Shown here: positions 9,030-18,200 of the stretch, one piece after another
Numbering within the stretch: the stretch's first letter is position 1
Layout: each line of letters begins with the position of its first letter
Source: Poriferisodalis sp965204195
GTDB lineage: Bacteria; Actinomycetota; Acidimicrobiia; Acidimicrobiales; Poriferisodalaceae
DNA: 64,000 nucleotides
NCBI RefSeq assembly: GCF_965204195.1
Contig: NZ_OZ241975.1
Coordinates: 1,922,001 to 1,986,000 of the forward strand
Direction: 5' to 3'
The notes under the pieces: model-generated
What the model was told of the DNA's origin: nothing
Seen by the model: only the letters and a program-made list of their open reading frames with translations
The model's database searches: none
Made by a program: the position numbers and the translations under genes

Positions 9030-10159
9030 CAGTCCGCGACCACCGTCGTCGCGGCAGGCGACCAGCTGACCGAGACGGGTTCACCGGCAGCGAGCGCTGC
9101 CGAGCCGGTCTCTGAGCGTGCCGTGATGGTGGCCGCTTGGCCCCCAGCTCCGGTCCCGCTGGTGCCAGTGGTGGGGCCGATCGCGACCGTGTACACGAAG
9201 GCATGCCCGAGGTAGGTGGCGTCGGTGATGACGCCGTCGAGGCATGGGGCGCCGTCCGGCGCCTCGCCGCGGCGATGCAGCCGCACCTGCTCGGGGCGCA
9301 CGCTCAGCGCCACCGCAGAGCCGGCAGCCAGATCGTTCGCGGCGGCTACCACCGCTCCTGCGTCGAGGCGCACTGCGGCGGGGCTCTCGGTGACGCCTTC
9401 GAGCAGGTTGGTGCGCCCGATGAAGTCGGCCACGAAGCGGTTTGCAGGATGCTCGTACACCTCCGCCGGCGTGCCCACCTGCAGCAGCCGGCCCTCCGAC
9501 ATCACGCCCACGCGGTCGCTCATGGCCAGGGCTTCCTCCTGGTCGTGAGTGACGAATACGAACGTGATGCCCACCTCGCGCTGCAGGGCCTTCAGCTCCA
9601 CCTGCATCTCCTGGCGCAGCTTCAGATCGAGCGCTCCGAGCGGCTCGTCGAGCAGCAGCACCTTGGGGTGGTTCACCAGCGCCCGTGCGAGGGCAACGCG
9701 CTGCTGCTGACCGCCCGAGAGCTGCGAGGGCCGGCGGTGCTCCATGCCCTCGAGCTGCACCAGGGCGGTGGCCTCGGCGACCTGGCGGGCGGCGTCGGGG
9801 CCGCGGATGCCGCGCATCTGGAGGCCGAATGCGATGTTCTGCTCCACCGTCATGTGCGGGAACAGGGCGTATGCCTGGAACACGGTGTTCACCGGCCGCC
9901 GGTCGGGGGGCCACGACGCGACTTCCTCGCCGAAGATCGCCAAGCGCCCCTCGGTGGGGATGTCGAGGCCGGCGATCATCCGCAGGGTGGTGGTCTTGCC
10001 GCAGCCCGACGGCCCGAGCAGTGCGAAGAACTCGCCGTCGCCGATCTGCAGGTCGACGCCGTCCACGGCAACCACGTCGCCGAATCGCTTGGAGATGCCG
10101 TGCATTTCCACGGCGGGCACACCGGCACCCATCGGGAGCTGCTCGGTGCTGCCGCTCAT
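9029..10159 (-). CDS. potA: Polyamine ABC transporter ATP-binding protein PotA
   Basis: 376-residue ATPase energising polyamine import. Walker A is GPSGCGKTTT, the Q-loop region is NTVFQAYALFPHMTV, the signature is LSGGQQQRVALARAL, and Walker B is VLLLDEPLGALD followed by the switch histidine in FVTHDQEEAL. The C-terminal TOBE-type domain begins after FIGRTNLLEGV. The ATG at 10159 overlaps the agmatinase stop as ATGA, and the gene ends within the potB start, so the operon is tightly coupled. A longer open frame upstream of 10159 is only the shadow of the agmatinase gene. Confidence 0.93.
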   Translation of the reverse strand: MSGSTEQLPMGAGVPAVEMHGISKRFGDVVAVDGVDLQIGDGEFFALLGPSGCGKTTTLRMIAGLDIPTEGRLAIFGEEVASWPPDRRPVNTVFQAYALFPHMTVEQNIAFGLQMRGIRGPDAARQVAEATALVQLEGMEHRRPSQLSGGQQQRVALARALVNHPKVLLLDEPLGALDLKLRQEMQVELKALQREVGITFVFVTHDQEEALAMSDRVGVMSEGRLLQVGTPAEVYEHPANRFVADFIGRTNLLEGVTESPAAVRLDAGAVVAAANDLAAGSAVALSVRPEQVRLHRRGEAPDGAPCLDGVITDATYLGHAFVYTVAIGPTTGTSGTGAGGQAATITARSETGSAALAAGEPVSVSWSPAATTVVAD

Positions 10160-11181
10160 GTGAGCCCGAGCGGTTCGCACGGGGCGCCGGCGCGCACGGC
10201 CTGGGTGCAGATGAAGTCGTGGGCGATGGTGGCCGCGGCGAGCGCAGTGATCTCGGACACGTCGTAGGCCGGCGCCACCTCCACCACGTCCATCCCGACG
10301 ATGTCGAACGGCGTGAGCCCTCGCACGATCTCGAGCGCCTGCGCCGTGGTCAGCCCGCCCGCCACCGGGGTGCCGGTGCCGGGTGCGAAGGCCGGGTCGA
10401 GGCAGTCGATGTCGAAGGTGACGTAGGCCCGGCGGTCGCCGACCCGCTCGCGTACCACCTCCAGCACGGCGGCGGGTCCGTTGCGATGCACCCATGGGGC
10501 GCCCAGCACGGCGAAGCCGAAGTCGTCGTCGTTGTGGGTGCGGATGCCGATCTGCACCGACGCCTCGGGATCGATGATGCCTTCACGCAGCGCTCGCAGG
10601 AACATCGAGCCGTGGTCGAGGCGGCCCTCGTCGTCGGGCCAGGTGTCGGGATGCGCGTCGAAATGGATGAGCGACAGCGCCCCGTGCTTGGCCGCATGCG
10701 CCCGCAGGATCGGATAGGTGACGAAGTGGTCGCCGCCGAAGGTCACCATCTGGGCGTCATGGTCGAGGATCTCGGTGCAATGGGCCTCGATCCGCTCCAC
10801 GGCCTCGGTCGGGTGGCCGTAGTCGATGAAGCAGTCGCCGTAGTCGACCACGGCGAGGGAGGCGAACGGGTCGAAGCCGAAGGGGTAGGCGTCGAGCTCG
10901 GCGAGACCTGTCGATGCCGCCCGGATGGCTCGGGGTCCCAGCCGGGCGCCAGGCCGATTCGAGGTCGCCATGTCGAACGGGATGCCCGACACGACGATGT
11001 CGGCGTCTGCGATGTCGCGGGTGTAGCGGCGACGCAGGAACGACAGCGCTCCGCCGTAGGTCATCTCGGGCAGGCGGCCGTGCAGGTCGTCCGAGCGGAA
11101 TGCCTGATCGCCGAGCGTCTCAGCGTCGGAGCCGGCGATCAAGCCCCCTCCGCTCGCCGCGGCGTCGGTGCTGTCGCTCAC
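10156..11181 (-). CDS. speB: Agmatinase / arginase-family ureohydrolase
   Basis: 341-residue binuclear manganese hydrolase, probably converting agmatine to putrescine and urea. Metal ligands are seen in TFGGDHF, LIHFDAHPDTW and TFDIDCLDPAFAPGTGTP. The second loop aspartates are spaced as in the family. The start is a GTG at 11181 that overlaps the GNAT stop (GTGA). Its place in front of the potABCD genes argues for agmatinase or guanidinobutyrase activity in polyamine metabolism rather than arginase. The substrate remains an inference. Confidence 0.88.
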   Translation of the reverse strand: MSDSTDAAASGGGLIAGSDAETLGDQAFRSDDLHGRLPEMTYGGALSFLRRRYTRDIADADIVVSGIPFDMATSNRPGARLGPRAIRAASTGLAELDAYPFGFDPFASLAVVDYGDCFIDYGHPTEAVERIEAHCTEILDHDAQMVTFGGDHFVTYPILRAHAAKHGALSLIHFDAHPDTWPDDEGRLDHGSMFLRALREGIIDPEASVQIGIRTHNDDDFGFAVLGAPWVHRNGPAAVLEVVRERVGDRRAYVTFDIDCLDPAFAPGTGTPVAGGLTTAQALEIVRGLTPFDIVGMDVVEVAPAYDVSEITALAAATIAHDFICTQAVRAGAPCEPLGLT

Positions 11182-11846
11182 GCGCCGCTCTGCTGATCGG
11201 GGTTGCGCCAGACGATCAGGGCCGCCCAGCTGTCAGTGGCGGGATCGGTGATGTAGTTGGGCAGGCCGCACACTGCTTCGAAGCCGTTCTCGATCTGGAA
11301 GCTCAGCGTGCGGTCGTACAGCCGGCCTTCCCGCACCTCGGCGATGTACTCGTCGGCGCTCATGTTCTCCTTGTGCTCGGCGTAGCCGGGGATGACGCCG
11401 CCTGCCACGATGCCGTCCAGGCCGAGATCGGTGCAGACCTGCTTGCGCAGCACGTAGAGCTCGGCGCCGATGCCCTTGCGACGGTGGGAGAGCCGGGTGG
11501 CGATGCTGGTGCCGTAGTACCAGCGGCCGTCGGGATCGTGCCCGCTGCCACTGTGGTCTTCAGGGACGAGATCGGCGATCGTGTGAATCGGGTTCTCCCA
11601 GTCGAATTCGCAGCGGATGCCGACCCCCATGGCCACCAGCTCGTCGCCGTCGAATCCGGCGAAGCAGCCCTCGGGGAAGTCGTGCGCCAGTTGGGTGAAC
11701 CCCTGGGCGTCGTAGAGATCTGCACGGTCTGCCGTCGGGTGCGAGGCCAGCTCCAACGCCTCGAGCTCGACGGCCCATTCCGGGACGATGCAGGCGTAGG
11801 TCAAGCCTGAGCGTTCGCCGACAGCCACGGCGTTGATGTCACGCAT
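11178..11846 (-). CDS. GNAT-fold N-acetyltransferase heading the polyamine operon
   Basis: 222-residue protein with a GNAT acetyl-CoA motif A in RLSHRRKGIGAELYVLRKQ, followed by GLDGIVAGGVIPGY. The rest resembles the GNAT halves found in bifunctional acetyltransferase/carbon-nitrogen hydrolase proteins, though no hydrolase domain is attached. The start ATG at 11846 follows a G6 stretch. An upstream in-frame start would run into the divergent oxidase promoter region. As first gene of an agmatinase-pot operon it may acetylate a polyamine or its aldehyde or acid product. That role is inferred from position only. Confidence 0.7.
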   Translation of the reverse strand: MRDINAVAVGERSGLTYACIVPEWAVELEALELASHPTADRADLYDAQGFTQLAHDFPEGCFAGFDGDELVAMGVGIRCEFDWENPIHTIADLVPEDHSGSGHDPDGRWYYGTSIATRLSHRRKGIGAELYVLRKQVCTDLGLDGIVAGGVIPGYAEHKENMSADEYIAEVREGRLYDRTLSFQIENGFEAVCGLPNYITDPATDSWAALIVWRNPDQQSGA

Positions 11847-11944
11847 CGCAGACCCCCCGGACAGGCACCTGCGGCGCCTTGCTGCCGCGCGAGACATTAC
11901 CGCTGCGCTCATCGGCGACCGGGCGCGCTACTAGCGTCCGCGGC

Positions 11945-13396
11945 ATGGCTGCTGCCGCCGACTCCGATCCGTGGTCGCTGGAGACAGCCTCCACTGCGCC
12001 GCTGTGGATCGACCGGCTCGACCCGCCCGTCGTGGCCCGTGCTGGCATCGACGGGGACTTGGATGTCGATGTCGCCATCGTGGGCGGCGGATTCAGCGGG
12101 CTGTGGACCGCCTACTACCTGAAGCGGCTGGAACCTGCGCTGCATGTGGCCGTGCTGGAGCGGCACCACTGCGGATTCGGAGCTTCGGGGCGAAATGGCG
12201 GCTGGGCGGTGGGGGAGCTGGCCGGCTCGGTTGCCGATTACGCCCGGCGTTCCAGCCCCACTGAGTCGAGGCGCCTGGTGCGAGCCGTGTTCGATGCCGT
12301 GGACGAGATCGGGCGCGTAGCAGCCGCCGAGGGCATCGACTGCGATTACGCCAAAGGCGGCACGATCAGGGTGGCCCGCACGAGTCCCCAAGCTGAGCGC
12401 CAGATCGCCGAAATGGCCGAGGCTCGCAGCTTCGGGCTCACCGAGGACGAGATCCGCCTGCTCGATGCCGAGGAGGCCCGCGAGCAGCTCAATGCCACCG
12501 GTGTGCGCAGCGGCATCCTGCTCGGGCCCTCTGCCGTGGTGGATCCCGCCAGGCTGGCACTCGGGCTGGCCTGCGCCGTCGAAGAGGCGGGTGTGGAGAT
12601 CTACGAGCAGACACGTGCGACCGGCGCCGACGGCGGTGCAGTGCAGATTGCCGCGGAGGGGGCTCGTGGCTCGCCGATGAGCCGCGGCCGCTGCGAAGTT
12701 CGGGCACCGGTGATCGTGCGCGCCACCGAGGCCTACACGAGAGACCTGCAGGGCTTGCGGCGCGACATTCTGCCGGTGTATTCGCGGATGATCGCCACCG
12801 AGCCGCTGCCCGAAGCGGTCTTCGACGACATCGGCCTGGCGAACCGTCCCAGCTTTGCCGACGACCGCCGCATGGTCACCTACGGCCAGCGCACTGCCGA
12901 CAACCGGATCGCCTTCGGCGCCACCGGTGCGCCGTACAGCTTCGGCTCCCGGATCGTGCCTGCTGCGGAGGCGCACCTTCCGATGCACCGGCGGATCTGG
13001 CGGGTGCTCGCCGAGATGCTGCCGCAGGTGGCCGACGCCCGCATCACCCACCGCTGGGGCGGGGTGCTGGGCATCCCCCGCAACTGGCTGCCCGGGGTGC
13101 GCTTCGACCCGCGTACCGGCGAAGGCGTGCTGGGCGGCTACGTGGGCGAGGGCGTCGCGGCGTCCAACCTCGCCGGCCGCACCATGGCCGAGCTGATCGC
13201 CGAGCGCGACACCGAGCGCACCAGCCTGCCCTGGGTGGGGGTGAGCTCCCGCCGGTGGGAGCCGGAGCCGCTGCGGTGGCTGGGCGTGCGCGCCAGCCGC
13301 GCTTTGCTCGGCGCGGCCGATCAGCGCGAGCTGCGCTCGGACCGGCCCGAGCGCCTGATGTCAGGCGTTGCGCGGCTGCTGCGTGGCGGCCACTAG
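11945..13396 (+). CDS. FAD-dependent amine oxidase (gamma-glutamylputrescine oxidase-like, DAO family)
   Basis: 483-residue flavoprotein. The dinucleotide-binding motif DVAIVGGGFSGLWTAYYLK lies at about residues 38-56. GFGASGRNGGWAVGEL, typical of PuuB-type oxidases, comes soon after. The C-terminal FAD/substrate region reads RWGGVLGIPRNWLPG and GYVGEGVAASNLAGR. These oxidases oxidise N-gamma-glutamyl amines or related secondary amines. It is divergent from the polyamine operon, with 98 bases between the two ATGs, which fits shared control of putrescine use. The ATG at 11945 is chosen because residues upstream in the same frame are not family-like. Confidence 0.82.
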   Translation: MAAAADSDPWSLETASTAPLWIDRLDPPVVARAGIDGDLDVDVAIVGGGFSGLWTAYYLKRLEPALHVAVLERHHCGFGASGRNGGWAVGELAGSVADYARRSSPTESRRLVRAVFDAVDEIGRVAAAEGIDCDYAKGGTIRVARTSPQAERQIAEMAEARSFGLTEDEIRLLDAEEAREQLNATGVRSGILLGPSAVVDPARLALGLACAVEEAGVEIYEQTRATGADGGAVQIAAEGARGSPMSRGRCEVRAPVIVRATEAYTRDLQGLRRDILPVYSRMIATEPLPEAVFDDIGLANRPSFADDRRMVTYGQRTADNRIAFGATGAPYSFGSRIVPAAEAHLPMHRRIWRVLAEMLPQVADARITHRWGGVLGIPRNWLPGVRFDPRTGEGVLGGYVGEGVAASNLAGRTMAELIAERDTERTSLPWVGVSSRRWEPEPLRWLGVRASRALLGAADQRELRSDRPERLMSGVARLLRGGH

Positions 13397-13402
13397 CACT
13401 GT

Positions 13403-13441
13403 CGCTCACGGGCCGCCCGCGATGCGGCTTCGCCCAGAGCT
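13403..13441 (+). repeat. Dispersed GC-rich repeat, copy C
   Basis: About 39 bases beginning CGCTCACGGGCCGC and ending in GCGGCTTCGCCCAGAGCT. It matches the element at 61353-61397 and the reverse complement of 57393-57438, with a few mismatches. It lies just after the amine oxidase stop, in the 104-base gap before the convergent metallo-hydrolase gene. Confidence 0.5.
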
Positions 13442-13500
13442 ACCCGTGGTTCCTCGCTTCGCCCGCAGGCCGCTTGGGCTCGGAGCCTGACCTCTGGACG

Positions 13501-14448
13501 TCAGTCGCAGTCGAGGCGGTAGGCGCCCTGGTGGGGGACCATGATGCCTGCGGTGGGTCCCCCGAAATGGGTGCCGATCACCAGCGTTTCGCCGTCGGCC
13601 CAGTCGCCGAACGCAATGTGGCGGGTACGGCGGGCCTCGTCGGGGTCGGTGTCGAACATCGAGCTGAGATCGGGGTCGGCGAGCTGCATCGGGGCGTGCG
13701 CCATGTCGCCGGTGATGATTGCCCGCTTGCCGCCGCTGTGGATCACCACCGAGAGGTGCCCCGGTGTGTGGCCCGGTGTCGACTGGAACGACACCTCGGA
13801 GCAGATGCTGTCGACAGCTTCGACCATGTTGGCGCGATCCGCGGCTGCGATGGGGGCTACCGAGTCCTCGAACACGGCGTCGCCGAACAGGTCTTCGTGG
13901 TTGGCCCAGTAGTCGTACTCGGGCGCGCAGAACAGGTACTCAGCATTGGGGAATGTGGGCACCCATTCGCCGTGGGCGTTCAGGCAGGTGTTCCAGCCCA
14001 CATGGTCCACGTGAAGGTGGGTGCACACCACATGGGTGATGGACTCGGGCGGGAAGCCCGCTGCAGTCATGTCGTCGAGGAACGGCCCTTGCTGGCGGTG
14101 CCACAGCGGGTTGGTGCGTTCCTTGTCGTTGCCGACGCAGGTGTCCACGGCGATGCGGTGCTCGCCCGCCGAGATCACGCAGGTGTGGATGCGCTGCAAC
14201 AGGTAGCCGTCGTCGCTGACGAAATGCGGGCGCAGCCACGGCGCGGCCTCAGCACGGGCCAGCACGCCGCCCTTGCTGACCCCGTCGTAGAGGAAGCGGG
14301 GCGACGTCGGCGTGGTCGACTCCGAGATGGACGTGATGGACACCTCGCCGATCCGCCAGCGCTGCGGCTCGGCACGCTCGCTGCCGGCGTCGTCGCCGCC
14401 CGTGCTGTCGGCGGCCTGGGAAGCCTCGCTCTCGGCGGCGGCGTTCAC
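13501..14448 (-). CDS. Metallo-beta-lactamase-fold hydrolase
   Basis: 315-residue protein of the MBL superfamily. The zinc-site motif is THLHVDHVGW (HxHxDH), followed by the later ligands in TPGHTPGHLSV and TGDMAH. The final histidine is probably the one in IGTHFGGP. This arrangement resembles AHL-lactonase or alkyl hydrolase-like cytoplasmic enzymes, and no signal peptide is visible. The GTG at 14448 overlaps the stop of the upstream DinB-like gene (GTGA), so the two are co-translated. The natural substrate cannot be inferred. Confidence 0.82.
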   Translation of the reverse strand: MNAAAESEASQAADSTGGDDAGSERAEPQRWRIGEVSITSISESTTPTSPRFLYDGVSKGGVLARAEAAPWLRPHFVSDDGYLLQRIHTCVISAGEHRIAVDTCVGNDKERTNPLWHRQQGPFLDDMTAAGFPPESITHVVCTHLHVDHVGWNTCLNAHGEWVPTFPNAEYLFCAPEYDYWANHEDLFGDAVFEDSVAPIAAADRANMVEAVDSICSEVSFQSTPGHTPGHLSVVIHSGGKRAIITGDMAHAPMQLADPDLSSMFDTDPDEARRTRHIAFGDWADGETLVIGTHFGGPTAGIMVPHQGAYRLDCD

Positions 14449-14996
14449 GGCTGGCGTCCGACGTAGCCGAGATAACGGTGCGACATCGGCGCATCGTCGG
14501 GCACATCGACTGCGTCGGTGATCAGCCTCCACTTGCGGGGAATGTCGCCCAGTGCTTGCACCCGGGCGAGGCTGGCCTCGCACAGGTCGTCGGGCAGGTC
14601 GATGGGGTTGCCGCTGGCCTGGGCCAGGTCCCATGCGTGGGTCAGCGGATCCCACTGCACCATGCCCACGAAGTTCTCGAAGCTCATCGGCCCGAACCAG
14701 TATTTGTCCTCGGCGGACAGGTCGGCGCCGTCGATTGCGGCGAGCACGCCGTCGCGGGTGGCCTGCCACTGGGCGGCCGGATCGCCGGCATCGTCGGCCA
14801 TCTGGGGCATGCCCACTTCGCCGGTGCGGGCGATGCCGGCGAGCGCGTCGAGCACGCCGCACTGGTGGCGCAGCAGCTCACTCGCATCCCAGTCGGCGCA
14901 CGGCGTGTCGTTGTCCCAGGCATCGTCGGGCACGCCGGCCACCACCGAGTCGAAGAGCGCAACGGAGCGCTTGAATTGGTCAACGATCTCGCTCAT
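14445..14996 (-). CDS. TIGR03086/DinB-like metal-dependent protein (mycothiol-type)
   Basis: 183-residue four-helix protein of the maleylpyruvate-isomerase N-terminal / DinB superfamily. The conserved N-terminal block VPDDAWDNDTPCADWDASELLRH is visible, and the histidine in MVQWDPLTHAWDLA is the expected second metal ligand. Relatives use mycothiol as cofactor in transfer or isomerisation reactions in actinobacteria. ATG at 14996 has AGGGAGG about ten bases upstream. It is the first gene of a two-gene unit with the metallo-hydrolase. Confidence 0.75.
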   Translation of the reverse strand: MSEIVDQFKRSVALFDSVVAGVPDDAWDNDTPCADWDASELLRHQCGVLDALAGIARTGEVGMPQMADDAGDPAAQWQATRDGVLAAIDGADLSAEDKYWFGPMSFENFVGMVQWDPLTHAWDLAQASGNPIDLPDDLCEASLARVQALGDIPRKWRLITDAVDVPDDAPMSHRYLGYVGRQP

Positions 14997-15284
14997 CGGC
15001 AAGAACCTCCCTGTCGTGGCTGCAGCATGGCGGCGGCCTGCGGCTGATGGATGCGCAGCGTCAGCGACGTCGCGCGCTGCTGCGAGCGCCAAGCCCGCAG
15101 GCGCCCGATGCTAGGTGAGCATCGCTGCGGGGGTCGCGCGTTCATGGGGTGCTTGCGTGCATGAGCCGTTGTCCGTGGCTTGGTGGTGTGGTGTCGTGGG
15201 GTGCGGGTGTGCCCCTAGGATGCTTGGGCCGTGCTGAGCGTGCGGGTTGCTCTGTGGCCTGTGGACTGATGAGGTTTTGTTGAT

Positions 15285-18200
15285 ATGAAGCCGTCTCTTT
15301 TTTGGGATGGGTCTGGTTCGTTGCTAGTCCCCCCCCCCCCCCCGGTAATGCGCCGTCGGCGTGTGAAGCGGCTTCGGCGTGCGCACGGCTCGCGTCGGAG
15401 TCTGTCGCGGGCGCTGGCGGCGTTGTTGGTGCTGGGGGTGTTCGCTGCGCTGCTGGCGCCTGCTGAGCGCCCGGCGGCGGCTCAGTCGACTTCGACGCTG
15501 AGGTTTGCCGAGTCCACCGTCATCACCTCTGAGGGCACCGACGTAACGATCACTGTTGATATCAGCCCGGCGCTGGCCTCTGACAGCCGTGTGCTGATCA
15601 CTCACAGCAGCGACCACGCCATCTCTCCTGAGGACTACACGGTGTCGGGGCTGGACGCCTCGGGCCATCTGGTGTTGCCGGCGGGGGCGGCCGAGGCCTC
15701 CTTCACGGTGCATGCGGTGGCGGACTTCGTCAATGACGACGGCGGCTTCGAGGGCCGCAATGAGACTGTCAGGTTCTCGATGACCGCGGTCGCGGGTGAG
15801 CCCTACACCGTGGACAGCGCGGCGTCGAGCCAGGATTTATTCATCCTGGACGACTCGATCCTGTGGGAGGCCACGCTGACGCCCAAGAGCATCGTGAACA
15901 ACTTGGCTTTGGGCTGTGACACCGACGATGCGACTGCGGCCAACAAGTGCAGCGCCGCGGCGACGCTCGACGACAACAACTTCACGCTGGGCAGCACGAC
16001 GCTGTCGATCACCTACATCGGGGTGCTGAACTCCACCAAGCTTCTGGAGGTCGAGTTCAGCGCCAGTATCCCCGACGCGCTCACGGGCTACACGCTGCAC
16101 GTGGGCGGCGACAAGTTCCCCCTGGCCGGCGAATCCGGCACTAGCGTCCAGTGGAGCTCCAGCTTGAGTTGGACCGCGGGCACCGCGGTGCAGATGCGCC
16201 TGGAGCCCTCCGAGGCGCCCGACAAGCCCAAGGATGTGGGCGTGTCGGCGGGCGACCGGCGGCTCAACGCCTACTGGCAGCCGCCCGACGACCCGGGCGA
16301 CTCGGAGGTCACCGGCTATGAGGTGCAGTACAAGGAGTCCTCCGCGCCCGACCGCGGGTCTGACGTGTTGTGGGACGCGACGCTGACCGTGGACCGCAGC
16401 GCGCAATTTTTCGGCTGCACTGACTTCAGCGTCCTCGATGCCTGTTCTGTCGCCCTCGACGATGCCGGCTTCAGCCTGGGCGGCGTCGAGTACACAGTCA
16501 TTGAGCTCGATCTCAGTTCGTCGACCGGCGAGTTGGTGATGGGCTTCAGCACCGATATCGGTGCCCTCGCGGACTATTCGCTGGTCGTCGGCGGCTCCCG
16601 TTTCTCGCTGTCGCCCTTCCGGGACTTCAGCTCCACCAGCTGGACGAGCTCCGGCGTCACGTGGACCGACGGCCAGCAGGTCCGGCTGTCGCTCGTCACC
16701 AGCGACGGCACCCCAGCCGCCAGAGGCCCCGACGACGGCTGGGTGGACGTCCCGCACTCGGGCACGGGGATCCGCGCCGCGATCGGCGAGGCGGTGTGGT
16801 CTTCTACGTTGACGGCTGCTGTTGGAACTGCTGGCAGCGTTAACGGGGTTGGATGTGGTGGCGCTTCTGGCGGGGTGTGCAGCACCGGACTCTCGTCCAA
16901 CAGCTTCGCTTTTGGCGGGACTACCTACAGTGTGAATGCTCTTCGCATCCTCTCTAGCGGCGGCAACCTTGAGTTTGATGTGACTGATGCTATGCCTGCC
17001 GAAGCCGATGGTTGGGTGTTGGTTATAGATGGCGAGGCGTTCAGTTTCGGTGATGCCACGTTTTACAACGCTCGAAACACAGTTGGCTGGTCTGGTCATG
17101 GTTTGTCGTGGTCGGCGGGCGATGTGCTGAAGATCGAGTTGCGGCGGGCCGCGCTGGTCAACTACCGGGATTATGACGTGCGGGTGCGGGCGGTGAGCTC
17201 GGTCGGTGCCGGGCGGTGGAGTTCGGTGGTGTCTGGGGCGCCGGCGCGTCAGCGTGAGGTGTGGTCGGCGACGTTGACTTCCAAGAGGATCACGGCGGGC
17301 GAGACGCGGGGCTGTGCTGCTTTGCCCGCGGCGCAGTGCGCGGCGGCGCTGACCGACTCCACGGTCGATGTGGAGGGGGGCTCGCCTGTCGGGGTGGACC
17401 TGGTGCATTTGGAGAATGACCTGTCGTGCGGGGACGACGGCATGTCGCCGTGTGACACGCACAACGCTCTGACTATGTCCCTCGCAGCTGATGGTTTCAG
17501 GTCCGATTACACGCTGGTGGTGGGCGATGTGCAGTTCTCGTTCGCGGAGGGCCTCGCATCCGCGGCCAGTGCGCAGTGGCTGTCGAGTGGTTTGGTGTGG
17601 AGCGAGTGGGCGGCGGGCCAGTCGGTGGAGCTGCGGATTCTGAAGTCGTTGGTGACGCCGGGCGTTCCGTCGGGTTTGGCGGTTGTGGCCGGGGACGGGA
17701 TGTTGACGGCGTCGTGGTCGGCGCCGGGCGATGTGGGGGGTTCGGCGATCGTCTTCTATCAGGTGTCGTACAAGGAGCGCGCGGCGCCGGATCGGCTGGA
17801 CAACCCGACCGGCGATCCTGCTGACGGGTGGGTGTCGGCGGGGCGCGTGGCCCCGGCGGGGTCGGGGCTGTCCCATGTGATCGCCGGTCTCGCCAATTTG
17901 ACGCAGTATGAGGTGCGGGTGCTGGCGGCGAACACGCAGGGCGCGGGCGGCTGGTCTGATGCGGTGCGCGCGATTCCGCTGCCTGAGGGCACTCTGTGGG
18001 CGGCGAAGCTCGTGGTGGCCGACAGGGGCGCGGGGAACTTCGGCTGCGATTGGCCGGGCGGCCCGACGTCGCCGTTGTCGTGCCAGAACGTCGGCTCGCC
18101 GGTGATCGAGGACAACGACTTCGTGCTCGACGGCGCGACCTACGGCATCACGACGGTGGGGGTCAACGCGGGCACCCTCACTTTCGGGGTTGGCCAGGCC

